Shown piece by piece: positions 9,155 to 20,587 of a stretch of DNA of 64,000 bases; positions within the stretch are counted from its first letter, which is position 1, and each line of letters starts with the position of its first letter. The notes beneath the pieces are model-generated. The model searched no databases and had not been told where the DNA came from. It saw nothing but the letters and a program-made list of their open reading frames with translations. Made by a program: the position numbers and the translations under genes. Source of the DNA: Cladorhizidae sp. MBARI D1340-BT2 (Eukaryota > Porifera > Demospongiae > Poecilosclerida > Cladorhizidae); NCBI GenBank assembly GCA_028752905.1, contig JAQNBH010000010.1:10097993-10161992 (forward strand). Direction: 5' to 3'.

Positions 9155-10590
9155 ATCCAACATAGTTACAGTTCCACCGAGTGTGCCTAAAGAACAACAT
9201 CAACTGCATATATCAGTGCCCCACACTAACACCATTTCACCTTAACTCCTATCTCAGCTCTCTCCAACTCCTCTGCCATTCTCATCAAATAAATGTTGAA
9301 AAGAAAGGACATTGCTGCCCCTATTCTCAACAGTGAACCACCTAACTCCTTCCGTTCAATATTATCCTTCTATCCACCCCACCTTACAAACCAGCACATA
9401 TCCTTACATCTACAGCACACTGCCCCAAATTGTGCCACAGTCCCTCCCTGTGTACACTATCATATGCCTTGCTTATGTCCAGGAAAGCCAGATATGAACT
9501 CTTCTTCTCCCTATTCCTCACTTCACAACCTCCTTTTAAAACAACCACTGGTCCGAACATCCCCTCCAACTCGTAAATCCTCCCTGATCTTCTGTCAAAA
9601 TTCTATCCCCACCCAATCTCCTCGCAAACAACCTTACAAACACCTTCACACCAGTACAAATCAATCAGTCGCCCTTAATTCCCGACTTGGTCCTCATCGG
9701 CATCATGGTGAGGTACCAAACTCCTCTTCCAGTCCCACTGGGCAGCAGTCACTCCTATCACCACATTCATCACCTGCAGCATCACCTCCACAATCTTCAA
9801 CCTCCATACACATCAGCATCTCATTCAACATTCCTTCGGGGCCTGGGGCCTTTCCTCTCTTGAAACAATCATTACCTCTACTACTTGTTCCCTACTTACT
9901 TCCTCACACATAATTAACAGAAATTGTGGGACTATGGTTTCCTCTTTTTTTCTTCCATGGCTCTTCTCATGCTGCGATCACCTCCACCACCTCGTCTTCC
10001 TCCTCCCATCATCCTTCACTCATAATCTTTCACTCCTTTTATCCTTCTCTCCTTCCTCTTTGCATTCCAAAACAGTGTACAACTACTCCGACATGCTCTG
10101 TAATCTTCTTTATAGCTCAATTCCTTTCTCTTTCCTAAAATCTTTTTCATTTCCTTTCTTGCTTCTCTGTAGTCATCCCATAATTGTCTTAATGTAGCCT
10201 CCCCCTCCTATCTTTCCTTGCTTCCCTCAACTTCTTATGTTTCTTCTGCCTGACACCAATTAACCTCACCACCTCCTCTGACCACCATCCGTCTGACCTG
10301 TAATCTTCTTCCTTCTAATTCTGCAGTCAAAAGTTTCTCCTACTGTGCATTTCTTCAACTATGTTTCTTTCCAACTCTTGCTTAAGCTCTCTCATCTCCT
10401 CTTCCCACCCTATGAACATTTCCTTCCCTGCCTCCTGATACTCCTCCCAGTCTAGGTTATCATGACTCACCATTTACATCGCTCTCTTCTCACTTGTACC
10501 TCTCTCATACCCCAATAATTTCTCCCCATAAGGTTATGGTCAGGCCTCAGCTTCCTCCCCATCTTCTTACTAACATCACAGCAGTAATGG
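9155..10590 (-). mobile_element. LINE relic, linker and reverse transcriptase part
   Basis: The minus strand around 9384-9569 encodes the RT motif A region of a non-LTR element: YLAFLDISKAYDSVHREGLW. Further 5' on that strand (about 9990-10580) are pieces of the endonuclease-RT linker, with WEEEMRELKQELE-like and WWSEEVVRLIGVRQKK-like stretches. Frame breaks are frequent. On the plus strand this appears as pyrimidine-rich DNA. Together with 2880-3639 it forms one element cut by the LTR retrotransposon. No poly-A tail or target duplication was located. Confidence 0.72.
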
Positions 10591-11186
10591 ACTAACCTAC
10601 ATTGTTTTGTGGTGCATAATTGTACTGATCTCATGCATTGCTGGTTCTGCTAGCAAAACAATACCAAACTATGGGCTTGATTCATGTGTGTCCATTTGGC
10701 ATAGAGAGGTATAGAGTTGTGACTGTATAGGAGGCTTTTTCAAATATTTAAGCTATAATACCGAAGTTACTTATTATGGCAATAACTGTATGTCTTTGAA
10801 CTGTTATATGTTGGTCAGGGTGGTAGTTCAGTAGGAAGTACTGGACAATGACACAATGTGTGAGTGAACCTTGTGCAGTCACCAAGGCATGTGTGAAGTT
10901 ATGGAACCTAGACCTCAAGTAATCTGATCAATGAGGTGAGAATCCTACACAGTGCAGGCAAGATAGATCCAGGAATGAACCAGGTAATAAAGCTGAAATA
11001 ACATATACTCAATAATAATTACTTTTTGGTTTATATTGTTTATTTAATTGGGAAAACATTTGAGGAATCATCACAATACTATATAATGGCTGTTCAAGGT
11101 AAGTAGTTGTAGTAGTACATCAATGGATATGCTAATTATTGGTACATATATACTATAAGGTGAAGTTCACTCTACATTGTTATGTG
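10591..11186. other. No recognisable gene
   Basis: AT-rich sequence between the LINE relic and the GPCR pseudogene. I see no ORF over 60 codons with recognisable content and no repeat of note. Confidence 0.5.
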
Positions 11187-12344
11187 TTAGTAGAAGAAGT
11201 GTCTGGCTCTTGCTGTTGACGGTAAAAAACCTGCATTGCATACAGCCAGAAAAATGCAATGTTTGCCACAACATTGAGTGCTGTCACTTTCATTAAAGCA
11301 GCAATGTTTATCACAGGTTTTTCTGAGTACATTTGACATTTCTTTCTTGACACTGAAAAGTGTGCGTGATTGTATGATAGGATGCACTACGGATTGTGAC
11401 AGTAGAGTTAGGTAGCTAAAGGATGCCTTGAAGACAAGTGCATCTAAAGAAGTTGAAGATTCGATTGACTCATATGCTATTCCTGATGTCAATATCACCA
11501 TTACTGGGATCCACGTGATGGCATTGATGATCAAAATTGCGAAGAATGCTTTTATCACCCTGGTTTCTTGTTTGCTTTTTTCTTGATTGATTCTCCTTAA
11601 TAAGTTGTCCACCTATTTTTGCTGATTCATCATCTTGTAGTGCTTTCTGATTGACTTCAGTGCTATACAAAACAGCCACACATTGGTCACAACTGATATT
11701 ATAGCGAGTACCATTCCTACTAGGAACAAGAGTAATAAGTACCAAGTGTTCTCAGCTAATCTATAGCCACTGAAAGCTACTGTACACATCAATGAACGCT
11801 TATTAAAAGATAAAACACCAAATCCAAATATTTGTGTGAAGGATACTGCAGTGCTCAGCAACCATGCTACTACAATCAGTGAATCTTGACTGTCATGTAC
11901 TTTTTATATCGCAATGGCCTCCAGATGAACACAAATCTGTTCACTGATATGAGAGTATATGTGAAGCCAGAGGCAAATGCGAAGATGTGGAAGAGCAATC
12001 CCATTTGACATATTTGGCTTCATACATAATCAGTGTCACTGATCAAAAAGTTGTCTACAATTCCAGTGATTATCGTCATGGGCATAACTAGGATACAAAT
12101 CAGAAGGTCTGCTGTAGATAGACTTAGCAGTAGCATCACGGCAGGATCAGTAGATAGATGCTTTCTGAAGATATTTATGATGACATAGGCATTGAATGGT
12201 GTTCCAATTATAAAGAACAACATGCTCACAATGGTGACGATATATCTGTTATAGAAGCTGCTTCTTGTATATAGGTGTCCATTCTTCAACAGTGATTGAG
12301 TCCTTACTAAGATTTGCTATCAAACAAGTGTAGTTGCTAACCAT
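11187..12344 (-). pseudogene. Rhodopsin-class (class A) GPCR pseudogene
   Basis: Seven membrane segments can be followed on the minus strand. A likely start at 12344 gives an N-terminus with two N-glycosylation sites (NYT, NLS). TM1 contains FFIIGTPFNAYVII and TM2 contains LSLSTADLLICILVMPM with the conserved Asp. TM3 has the Cys in SQICQM and ends VNRFVFIWRPLRY, where the usual D/E-R-Y is NRF. TM4 includes VAWLLSTAVSF. TM5 is VGMVLAIISVVTNVWLFCIAL, TM6 is FFAILIINAITWIPVMVIL, and TM7 ends VVHPII in place of N-P-x-x-Y. The frame is broken by shifts near 12253 and 11880, a TGA near 12017-12019 and a TAG at 11613-11615. A single-exon receptor, now dead or mis-assembled. The ligand cannot be inferred. 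Confidence 0.82.
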
Positions 12345-13219
12345 TTTTCCGAATGTCACGGTCTTACGGCGGTTAACAATATATCGCAAGTCAATCCGCG
12401 TTCCGTCCTTGCGCAGTCTCTGGATGAGCAGGCTCCCCCACCAGAGCTCCTGCTGGTGATGCTACGAACTTCAATTGGATATGAAAGAATGCGCAGGCGC
12501 CAATCAGAATCATCACGTGTGAACTTTACACTCTTTCACGCTCTCTTGGAATATGAAGCTTTACCTAACCTCTGGCTAGCGACTATAAAGATCTTAGGGC
12601 CAAAGACATTGCCTGGAAGGAAGTGGTCTTAATTACTTGAAGTCTTAACAGAAATAACTTGGTACTTTAATTTTAGATTGTGATAAAATGAATAGATTTT
12701 CATTTCACAGGGAGAATCTGTTGTTTGCCATAAATGCTCAGTTTTACTTTATCAAATTGGAAATGATGATGACTGCATCTTGCACTGGTCATGGAGTGGA
12801 AATGTGTTGTATGTGTGTGTGTGTGAAAGACTAAAAAATAATGTTATCTTCTATTACCATGTTTGAGAGGAGAGAGGAGGGCACATAAATGAGGGCATGG
12901 ACAATAATGCTGGAATAGGAACCAGAATCAACTCGAAACATCCGACAAAACTTGTTTATTTCTAGCTAGGTCTCTGAGACGGTTTACGAAAACCATTACT
13001 ATAATAATTATATCAAAATTTAGTTCTATCTAGCAAGATAATCTATCTTATCTAGAAAATTATTTGTGTTTAAAATCATCCATAATTGTGAATTTTTATA
13101 CCTTCCTTGCTAGTACTTGTCGTCATCACCATCGAAAAACTTCCTTAAGCTCTGGTAAAGCCCCTATACATTATCTTTCAATGTTTCTAAACTGGAAGGA
13201 GTGGAACAAAAGTATGTCA
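12345..13219. other. No recognisable gene; upstream flank of the GPCR relic
   Basis: About 12370-12500 is richer in GC than the surroundings and might have been the promoter of the GPCR. A short GT repeat sits near 12810. Nothing else is recognisable. Confidence 0.4.
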
Positions 13220-13497
13220 GGGGAGACAGTTGCATTTTTAATTTTTACTTGTGGTTACAACTTTAGAGCTCTGTAGATTCTGCAAACTTCATGGTATAGA
13301 CTTGATTTATAGCTCAAAAGATAGGTCTCTCTGTGTGCTCTCTTTTGATACTAAAATATGTTTCATAAGTATAACTATAGGCAAGATACTAGACCCTAAA
13401 GTGGAGCGACCTCAAAAACCTGATTCCCAAAATCTCATTCAAAATAACTCCAGATTGCTAAGAGCTAAAGATTTGAAATTGGTACAAGTGGCTAGAG
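13220..13497 (+). repeat. Left arm of a large imperfect inverted repeat
   Basis: The sequence from GGGGAGACAGTTG through ACTTGTGGTTACAA, AGCTCAAAAGAT and CTAGACCCTAAAGTGGAG to TGGTACAAGTGGCTAG returns in reverse complement at 14393-14662. The arms are diverged but alignable over about 270 bp. ORFs read here are probably chance or relics of a mobile repeat. Confidence 0.75.
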
Positions 13498-14245
13498 GAA
13501 GCCCTAGGCTATTCAATGAACTTCAGAAGCTTCACCTCGTGAGCATAGTTTGTGCCCTCAAGATCTTTATATGAAGCTATTTCCTGCTGTGACCTACTAC
13601 ATGAATGTGATATCCCCTTTCTTAACCTTCCACCATCTTCTAGAGCTCGACAAAATAAAGGCTGCATTCCTTAAGAAGGCACTTGCCGTCCACCAGAATG
13701 CTTCCTCAACCGTTGTTCATAAACTCATTAGAACGTTGAAGATATGAAGATGAGAGCATACATTTTTGCAGGCAATGCCTGGGACCAATACAGACGTCAC
13801 CGAGAAGGGAGACTCCATAATATATCGTCTAAGTTTGGCACAGATGGCCCGGCTGTCGAAACTTCAAGATGGAGGGAACCAAACCAGAGGGAGAGACATA
13901 TATTTACTAAAACCACAGTTCACGGGTTTCATTATCTGATGTGTTGTTTCACAAACTGTTATGATTGATCCCAGCTGCATTTGTGTCCTATGCTTAGAGC
14001 CTGCAGATATTTATCATTTCGCTTCCTGTGAATCCGGTAGTGGTATGTCCCTTCCCAAATTTGTTGAATTATGAAAAGATTAGGAGAGTAAGGACCAAGA
14101 TTCTTGTCTGAAGCTACTATTAGTGCTATTATTATAATTTACTTACACTATATATATATTCTGCATAATATTATATACATGTATTGTCCAGCTGGGACGA
14201 AATTGAAAAAAAGAAGAAAATAAGAAAGAAGATTAAAATTTTAGT

Positions 14246-14345
14246 ATGTGGTCAAGCGGCGGGTGGAGAATTGACTACGTTGAAAATCAACATAATCAAT
14301 TCCCCCCCCCCCCCCTCCCCCCCGCACGCTTGACCACGTAATTAC
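14246..14345. repeat. Small hairpin with C-rich arm (MITE-like)
   Basis: GTGGTCAAGCGGCGGG at the left pairs with CCCGCACGCTTGACCAC at the right, allowing one bulge. The span between holds ATTGACTACGTTGAAAATC and a run of about 24 pyrimidines, nearly all C, at 14302-14323. It lies between the arms of the larger inverted repeat. A short foldback transposon is the simplest reading. No coding capacity. Confidence 0.55.
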
Positions 14346-14392
14346 ATTTTCACGCCTAATGAAAAAGGTCATTGAATAGAGGCAGGCTGCCA

Positions 14393-14662
14393 ACTAGCCA
14401 CTGGTACCAATTCAAATCTTTAACACTTAGCAATCTGGAGTTATTTTGGATGAGGTTTTTGGGATGCAGGTTTTTGAAGTCCCTCCACTTTAGGGTCTAG
14501 TAACTTGCTAGTTAAACATATTTTAGTAACAAAAGAGTGCACACATCTTTTGAGCTATATATCAAGTCCATACCATGAAGTTTGCAGAATCTACGGAGCT
14601 CTAAATTTGTAACCACAAGTTTAAAAAAAAGTTTAAAAAAAAATCAACTGTCTCCCCTTTAG
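14393..14662 (-). repeat. Right arm of the large inverted repeat
   Basis: Reverse complement of 13220-13497, with landmarks AGCCACTGGTACCAATTC, CTCCACTTTAGGGTCTAG, CATCTTTTGAGCTATATATC, TTTGTAACCACAAG and CAACTGTCTCCCCT. A shorter related stretch (ATCTTTTAAGCTATTTATC) occurs near 160-180 of the window, so the repeat is probably dispersed. Confidence 0.75.
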
Positions 14663-16238
14663 ACCTTGAAATTGTCTTTAAGATCCAGAAGCTTCAAAAC
14701 AGACACTAAAATATGACAAACTCTACACATTTGAGTGCTTGTAATAGCTGTGAGAAATGTATTGCTTCAAACCTCATCTCTATATTAAAAGCAAGGTCCA
14801 AAGAAAAAATCCTAATTTTTTAACACACAGAGCTTAGGTTAGCTTGACCTGTGCAACTTAGTTTGTTAAGGTTTTCAATACTGCTCTAGAATGCTGTGAG
14901 AGAGCTACACCTATCACATCTCTATTAGCAGGTACACCGGTCTAGTATAGGACCAAAGAAGGAAGTGTAGTCATAAAAAAATTAAATGCTAGCTGCTACA
15001 TTAATCCCCAATGTCTACGAGTTCAGTTTTGTCTAGCTATGGTTGTGTGATTAAATTTTTGAAATAAAATTATGTAGTCTTGTATACGAGCGGATTGTTG
15101 CCTGCATTGGCATACTAGTACATTTACCATAGTTACATGCGCACAACCACAGATTGTGATATTTTTGGTGGAAGAACAGCTAGCTGTTTATTTGCCATAT
15201 TGGATAAGGAAAATAGACTTCAGAAAACAAGAGTGAGAGAAAAGTGAAAACAAACTTCTGAAAGAGCAGAACAAAGAGAACTTTGATTGGGAAAAATAGA
15301 ACGAGATATAGCTATGTGAGTGTAGCACAGCATCCCACAATGGAGAAGCTTCTTAGGATTCATTCTGACTTGACCATTCTGTTCATCAACAAACTCTAGC
15401 AATGGACATGTTTTGCCAAAATGGAAATGATGGACACACTCAAAGGTTTTTAAATTGGAAATGATAGTCACTGTTAATATTGAGCTGGTACTCTGATAAC
15501 TGTAAGCAATTTATTACTCTTAGCTACTTTTCATATTATAATCCAATCTGATGACATCAATAATTTACTGGTCACTGTATAGTGTTAGGCATGCAGCTAT
15601 GCTTGGAGTTAAGGCGGTACCAATCCATTTGTTAAAAAAATTAAAAAAATTTATAGATAATTATTCATTCTATAGTATAGTTCATGTAGTATATCTATTT
15701 CAAGTTTCAGAGCATTTGAAGGAAAGTTATACACACTTTTGTCCATGCTATTGACTACATAAATTCGAAGTTACGAACCTGAAAGGAAGATAGAGAACAT
15801 AATAATGTACTTTTTTCAAGAGCCGCTATCTCAAAATGAGTTAGTGTGCACATAACTGGGCCATGCTTTGTCCTAAATCAACTTTTAATATAATCATTTG
15901 GAAGCTCTTTTCATACTGAATAGAAAGAATCTACTAAAAAAAATCTATGTAGGAGATATAAGCCCTGGAATGTTGCTAATCATGAGCAAATTACTGACCT
16001 TTCTTAAAAATCCATTTTACAAGTTATATTCTAAATGCATGTCTGTGGGTTCTCTAAGTGCTGTCAAAATTGCAAGTGGTTATGTCACACAGGTGTTGCA
16101 ATAATGTGAAATCACATGGATGTCCACAACACAGACTAGGATGATGCTAGGTCAAAACTAAACTTACCATTGGAAAGGTCTCTGAATGAGCAGCATTTTG
16201 GCACTAATTTCAACACCATAGTGTATAGAACAAAAAAG
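14663..16238. other. No recognisable gene
   Basis: AT-rich sequence with short ORFs only. None shows a recognisable domain, and no tRNA-like or repeat structure was noted. Confidence 0.45.
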
Positions 16239-16532
16239 TTATAAACGATTCAAAAAAGATTCCCAGAAATGGATAAGCCGCGCCTTAAGGTATAGCTTGT
16301 AACTGGACAGTACTCTGGTGACCGCAACTATCAATTCGGGATTACCAGAGGAAAACTCCGACAATGGGCACTTGATCCACTGCTCCTGCTCTTTCCAGTA
16401 GTAGGAAGATAGGATTTTTCTCATTCTTCCAAATTCACTAGCAGGTGATGGTTTCAGCTCACTCAAAAGAGATACATCTCGCTGCTCCGACTCTTCACAT
16501 GTCTTCTTCTCTGTCACTTTAGGAAGTCTCAT
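16239..16532 (-). CDS. Unrecognised ORF, possibly an exon (97 codons)
   Basis: It runs from an ATG to a TAA and is visibly less AT-rich than its flanks. The product starts MRLPKVTEKKTCEESEQRD, is charged at the N-terminus, and has a tryptophan-containing middle around YYWKEQEQWIKCPLSEF. There is no signal peptide, membrane segment or known motif. The composition and length suggest real coding sequence or a relic of it. Without a homologue I cannot say which, and no function is proposed. Confidence 0.3.
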   Translation of the reverse strand: MRLPKVTEKKTCEESEQRDVSLLSELKPSPASEFGRMRKILSSYYWKEQEQWIKCPLSEFSSGNPELIVAVTRVLSSYKLYLKARLIHFWESFLNRL

Positions 16533-17300
16533 TATCAGGTTAGACTACCCAACATTTCAGTAACTAGATTGCAAATGCTTGAAGTAGAAGGATCAAATTG
16601 ATGAACCCTATTGAAGATAGCAAAGCATGCACATACCAAGCAAGGCTTTTACAGCTGTCACTGCCTGTGCTATCAGTTCAATAATAAAAGCCTCTAGTGT
16701 TAGTGGAAAGCATGTTTGTACTGTATAGGTGTCATGTTAAGAAATGAACATTCCTTAGCCATAGTAAGAATTATGTCACAGCAATATTTCATCTATTAGT
16801 CTATATAGCATAATGGAAGAATCAGCATACTAGCCTCAGGCGTAATCCTTATAAACTCTTCTATCTTGAATCACGTGCATTTTTTTGGTGTAAAATACGT
16901 AGCCAGAGTGATTGTTGAGGCAATGATTGTTTTTGTTCTTGAAGAAGACTGAAGTATTTCAGTTGAAATATTGGAAATAGCAAAGTATTTGTTGTTGGTG
17001 GCTAAAATTCCTTGAACAAGTTATCTTCTTTATGTACATTTCCAGTAGTTAAAGTAATTTTTTTAGTGAGTTAGAGAGCTCTAGAAATCATTTAGGGCGA
17101 GTTGTTTGTTTTGGAATAACATGGTTGTAAGATAAACATTTTACTGGTTTGTTTCCCAAACTATGAAATCTACCAAGAAAATGATTTTGGTACTGAAAAG
17201 TAATATCCTGTGACATTTTACTACTGTCAAACCTTTTTTTCTGACTACAAATGAAACATGTCCATCTTCATTTCAGAAGATGCTGCTCGTGAAAAACAAG

Positions 17301-17304
17301 GTAC
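17301..17304. repeat. Target-site duplication, left copy (GTAC)
   Basis: GTAC immediately precedes the LTR at 17305 and recurs at 21426-21429 after the other LTR. Confidence 0.88.
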
Positions 17305-17439
17305 TGAAGCGATTACTAAAAGAGAATAGCAACTTTCTTTTCTACTCCACGAGAACAGCACAACATATCTGACAAGTAATACCCAGTCGGTAAAGATCGA
17401 CAAAACGCAAACATATAGGTTCGAAATATGTCCCCTACA
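17305..17439 (-). repeat. 3' LTR of the compact Gypsy element (135 bp)
   Basis: On the minus strand it reads from TGTAGGGGACATATTTCG to AGTAATCGCTTCA. It is very short for a Ty3/Gypsy LTR. A G-rich purine run directly precedes it (complement of TAACCCCCCCC at 17440-17450), serving as polypurine tract. Confidence 0.92.
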
Positions 17440-18253
17440 TAACCCCCCCCAGAACCGAAATGTATCTTGTTGGAGGAAAAATCTGACGACCTGCTCTGGT
17501 GCGGTGTGGCAGCAGGGTATCTGTGGGCTGTGAAGCTTGAACTGGAGCGGATGTGGGCGGTGAAGCCTGAACCGGAGAGGGAGAAAGTGTTTGCTGACGT
17601 TTACCTGGAGGACGGCCTCGAGGACGTGGCTGTGCTACCTGAACAGGGCTATCGAAGTCTTGGTGGGCCAGCTTCAATCTGTCGACTGTGATGATCTCTG
17701 TCTTGCCACCAATGTCAACTTTGAAAGTCTTAGGTCCACTCTCGATGACCCTGAAAGGGCCCTCGTAGGGGCGCTGTAGGGGTGTACGATGAGCGTCACG
17801 ACGGATGAAAATGAACTTGGCCTTTTGTAGGTCAGCGGGAACTGCCATAGGTGTAAGACCGTGTTGAGAGGTAGGGATAGGGGCCAGTGTGCCCACTTGG
17901 TCCCGCAATCGCTGAAGTTGGAAGCTGTGGTCTGACTGCCGGCCATGGTTGGCAATGAAATCCCCGGGGACAGTGAGTGGGTAACCGTAAACCAGCTCAG
18001 CTGAAGAGCATCCCAAGTCTTCCTTGGGAGCTGTACTGATTCCTAAAAGCACCCATGGTAACTCAGCACTCCAGTTGGGGCCGGTTAAGCGAGCTCGCAA
18101 AGCTGACTTCATGTGCCGATGGAATCGCTCAACAAGGCCATTCGACTGTGGGTGGTAGGAGGTCGTGTGATGCAGCTTAATTCCCAACAACTGCGCGATG
18201 GATGCCCACAGCTGTGAAGTGAACTGTGATCCCCTGTCAGATGACATGTCCAT
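17435..18253 (-). pseudogene. pol: Integrase core and C-terminal tail of the compact Gypsy element
   Basis: The frame carries the second and third integrase catalytic residues, in SSDRGSQFTSQLW and GLVERFHRHMKSAL. A tail of basic and proline-rich residues follows, with the LKLAHQD motif common near the end of such proteins, then RPRGRPPGKR. It ends on the LTR border. The first catalytic Asp is in a different frame upstream (18237-18818), so a one-base change near 18275 separates the two parts. Confidence 0.85.
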
Positions 18254-18818
18254 AGGAACACCGAAACGGGCAAATCCAATGTGTGATCAAAGCTTGGGCG
18301 CAGGTGGTGGTGGATGTATTGGAGAGAGGGATTGCTTCGGGCCATCGGGTAAATCGGTCTACCACAGTGAGGAGATAGGTGAATCCATTGGAAGGTGGAA
18401 GAGGGCCCACTATATCCACATTGATATGATCGAAACGTCGGTGAGGGACCTGGAATGTCTGAAGTGGAGCCCTGATGTGGCGCTGAACCTTGGATGTTTG
18501 ACAAGGGATGCAGGCCTTGGCCCATATTCCAACCTGCTTACGGAGGCCGTGCCAGATGAACTTTGAAGCCATAAGTTGTCGTGTAGTGCGCACGGAAGGA
18601 TGGGATAGGCCATGCACCAGATCGAAAACCTTGCGTCTCCAACCAGCAGGAACAACAGGCCTGGGTTGGCCGGTGGAAATGTCACAAAGTAGAGTAACAT
18701 CATTTGGTCCGAAAGAAATGTCTTCGAGAAATAGCCGTGCGGTAAGCTTGTACATCAGGGTCGTCCTGTTGGCTGGCCGCCATGGCAGCATAATCAACTC
18801 CCTCGTGGATGGCATCAA
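18237..18818 (-). pseudogene. pol: Integrase N-terminal part of the compact Gypsy element
   Basis: It contains the zinc-binding domain (HGLSHPSVRTTRQLM to CIPCQTSK) and the first catalytic Asp, in HINVDIVGPLPPSNG. A WPEAIPLSNT motif follows. The frame is lost just after, near 18275, and the core continues in 17435-18253. It also differs in frame from the RNase H region before it, with the switch near 18740. Confidence 0.85.
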
Positions 18819-20403
18819 TTGTTACTCTGGAGAGTGCGTCGGCCACCTGGTTGTCTTTACCCTGTACATGTCGAATGTCTGTGGTAAACTCAGAGATGTA
18901 GGCGAGATGACGCTGTTGACGGGCAGACCAAGGGTCGGATATCTTGGCCATGGAGAAAGTGAGGGGCTTATGGTCTGTATACGCGATAAACGAACGACCC
19001 TCCAAAAAGTATCTGAAATGTCGTATTCCAAGATAGAGAGCCAGCAGCTCACGGTCGAAAGCACTATACTTCCTTTCAGGTGAACGCAGCTGCTTGCTGA
19101 AGAATGCCAGGGGCTGCCAAATGCCATGCACTAACTGCTGGAGCACTGCACCCACTGCCGACTCTGAAGCGTCCACCGTGAGCGAAGTAGGTGCATTGTG
19201 ACGTGGATGTGTGAGCATTGTGGCTCCGGCCAATGCTCTCTTGGTGTCCCGAAACGCGTTGACCATGACATCATTCCACTCCAAGGTCTTAGGTTTGCCG
19301 GACAAAGCTGAAAAGAGGGGTAACATAATCTGAGCAGCGGCCGGAATGAAATGGTGGTAAAAATTTACCATACCCACAAACTCCTGGAGGCCCTTGACAG
19401 TGGTTGGCTGCCTGAACTGGCTAATGGCACTCACCTTATCAGGCAAAGGCATGGCGCCATGCTGAGTGATACGGTGTCCCAAGAAATCGATTTGGGAGAG
19501 GCCGAACTGACACTTTGCAACATTGAGAACCAGGCCGTGGTCCTGGAGGCGTTGGAACAACTGACGAAGGTGGATCTTGTGCTCTGTGGCATCTCTGCTG
19601 GCCACCAGGATGTCGTCCAGGTAGACGAAGACAAATTCCAGGCCATGGCAGACAGTATCCATCAAGCGCTGGAAAGCCTGGGCAGCATTCTTGAGCCCAA
19701 AAGGCATTCTGAGGAACTCATAGAGCCCAAACGGAGTGATGATGGCAGTTTTGGGCACATCTGCTGCAACGACTGGGATCTGGTGATAACCGCGCACCAG
19801 GTCGACCTTCGAGAAAATATGAGCGCCGGCAAGGAGGGTTGAGAAATCCTGGATGTGAGGCACAGGGTAACGGTCAGGTACTGTAGCATCGTTGAGGCGT
19901 CTATAATCTCCGCAGGGGCGCCAACCCCCTGATGCCTTGGGAACCATGTGCAGCGGGGATGCCCAAGGGCTAGATGAGCGACGAATAATCCCCATGGATT
20001 CCATACTAGCGAATTCGGCCTTGGCGATTGCTAGCTTATCTGGCGGAAGGCGGCGGGCATGTGCATGTATCGGAGGACCCTTGGTGGTAATAAAGTGTTC
20101 CACGCCATGCTTGGTGGACGGTTGGGCAAATTTTGGGACAGTGACGTCTGGAAAATCTGAGAGAAGTATGTCGTACTGATGTGTGGAGCTTGAGATGGCA
20201 TCCAGGTGAGGAGCAGACGTCGCAGCCTTCCCCAAAGGAATGGAGAGATAGGTCTCGGCATGCACGAGACGCTTGCCGTTGAGGTCAACTAGGAGAGAGT
20301 TGGAGCGCAGGAAATCAGCCCCCAGTAAAGGACGGGACACATCTGCAATGATGAAATCCCATTCATATTGGTGTGAGGCAAAACATAACGAGATAGTTCG
20401 CAC
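18700..20403 (-). CDS. pol: Pol: end of protease, reverse transcriptase and RNase H
   Basis: A 567-residue frame. It begins inside the protease, with [10 protein letters not shown] near residue 27, and the frame is open upstream. RT motifs are [54 protein letters not shown] and [10 protein letters not shown]. RNase H follows with [42 protein letters not shown] and VADALSR. All catalytic carboxylates of RT and RNase H that I can place are present. The frame ends shortly before the integrase, with a shift to the next frame near 18740. Confidence 0.92.
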   Translation of the reverse strand: MRTISLCFASHQYEWDFIIADVSRPLLGADFLRSNSLLVDLNGKRLVHAETYLSIPLGKAATSAPHLDAISSSTHQYDILLSDFPDVTVPKFAQPSTKHGVEHFITTKGPPIHAHARRLPPDKLAIAKAEFASMESMGIIRRSSSPWASPLHMVPKASGGWRPCGDYRRLNDATVPDRYPVPHIQDFSTLLAGAHIFSKVDLVRGYHQIPVVAADVPKTAIITPFGLYEFLRMPFGLKNAAQAFQRLMDTVCHGLEFVFVYLDDILVASRDATEHKIHLRQLFQRLQDHGLVLNVAKCQFGLSQIDFLGHRITQHGAMPLPDKVSAISQFRQPTTVKGLQEFVGMVNFYHHFIPAAAQIMLPLFSALSGKPKTLEWNDVMVNAFRDTKRALAGATMLTHPRHNAPTSLTVDASESAVGAVLQQLVHGIWQPLAFFSKQLRSPERKYSAFDRELLALYLGIRHFRYFLEGRSFIAYTDHKPLTFSMAKISDPWSARQQRHLAYISEFTTDIRHVQGKDNQVADALSRVTIDAIHEGVDYAAMAASQQDDPDVQAYRTAISRRHFFRTK

Positions 20404-20587
20404 CCCATATGTCCTGATTGTGCTGCCGTTAGCTGCCGTGAGTGAGGGACCTGACTGCTCGATACGGGTGTCGAGTCCGGTACAGGGGAAAACACTGACC
20501 TCTGCTCTGTGTCCACAAGAAACTGGCGCCCAGAATTTCTGTCCCAGATGAAAAGGAGGCTATCGTTAAGGCCGGTCGCCGAGGCCA
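20404..20587 (-). pseudogene. pol: Protease N-terminal part with a frame break at the active site
   Basis: The stretch on the minus strand reads [10 protein letters not shown] and then loses the expected Gly after D-T. A one-base loss near 20508 shifts the frame exactly at the aspartic protease active site. Downstream of it the other frame carries the flap-region sequence [13 protein letters not shown] and joins the RT frame. The protease of this copy is therefore inactive. Confidence 0.75.

Noticed and set aside
9021..9245. An ORF running from the 3' LTR into flanking DNA
   Set aside because: It spans the LTR border and the target duplication, so it arose by chance at the insertion.
9293..9913. 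A 206-codon plus-strand ORF rich in Ser, Pro and Leu
   Set aside because: It is the antisense of the LINE reverse transcriptase region. Its bias comes from pyrimidine-rich DNA.
17270..17304. An acceptor-like CATTTCAG followed by a short open stretch at the Gypsy insertion site
   Set aside because: No matching exons on either side. A single AG after a T-rich run is not enough.
18508..19842. Long plus-strand ORFs of up to 190 codons inside the compact Gypsy element
   Set aside because: They are antisense shadows of the well-supported minus-strand RT, RNase H and integrase frames.
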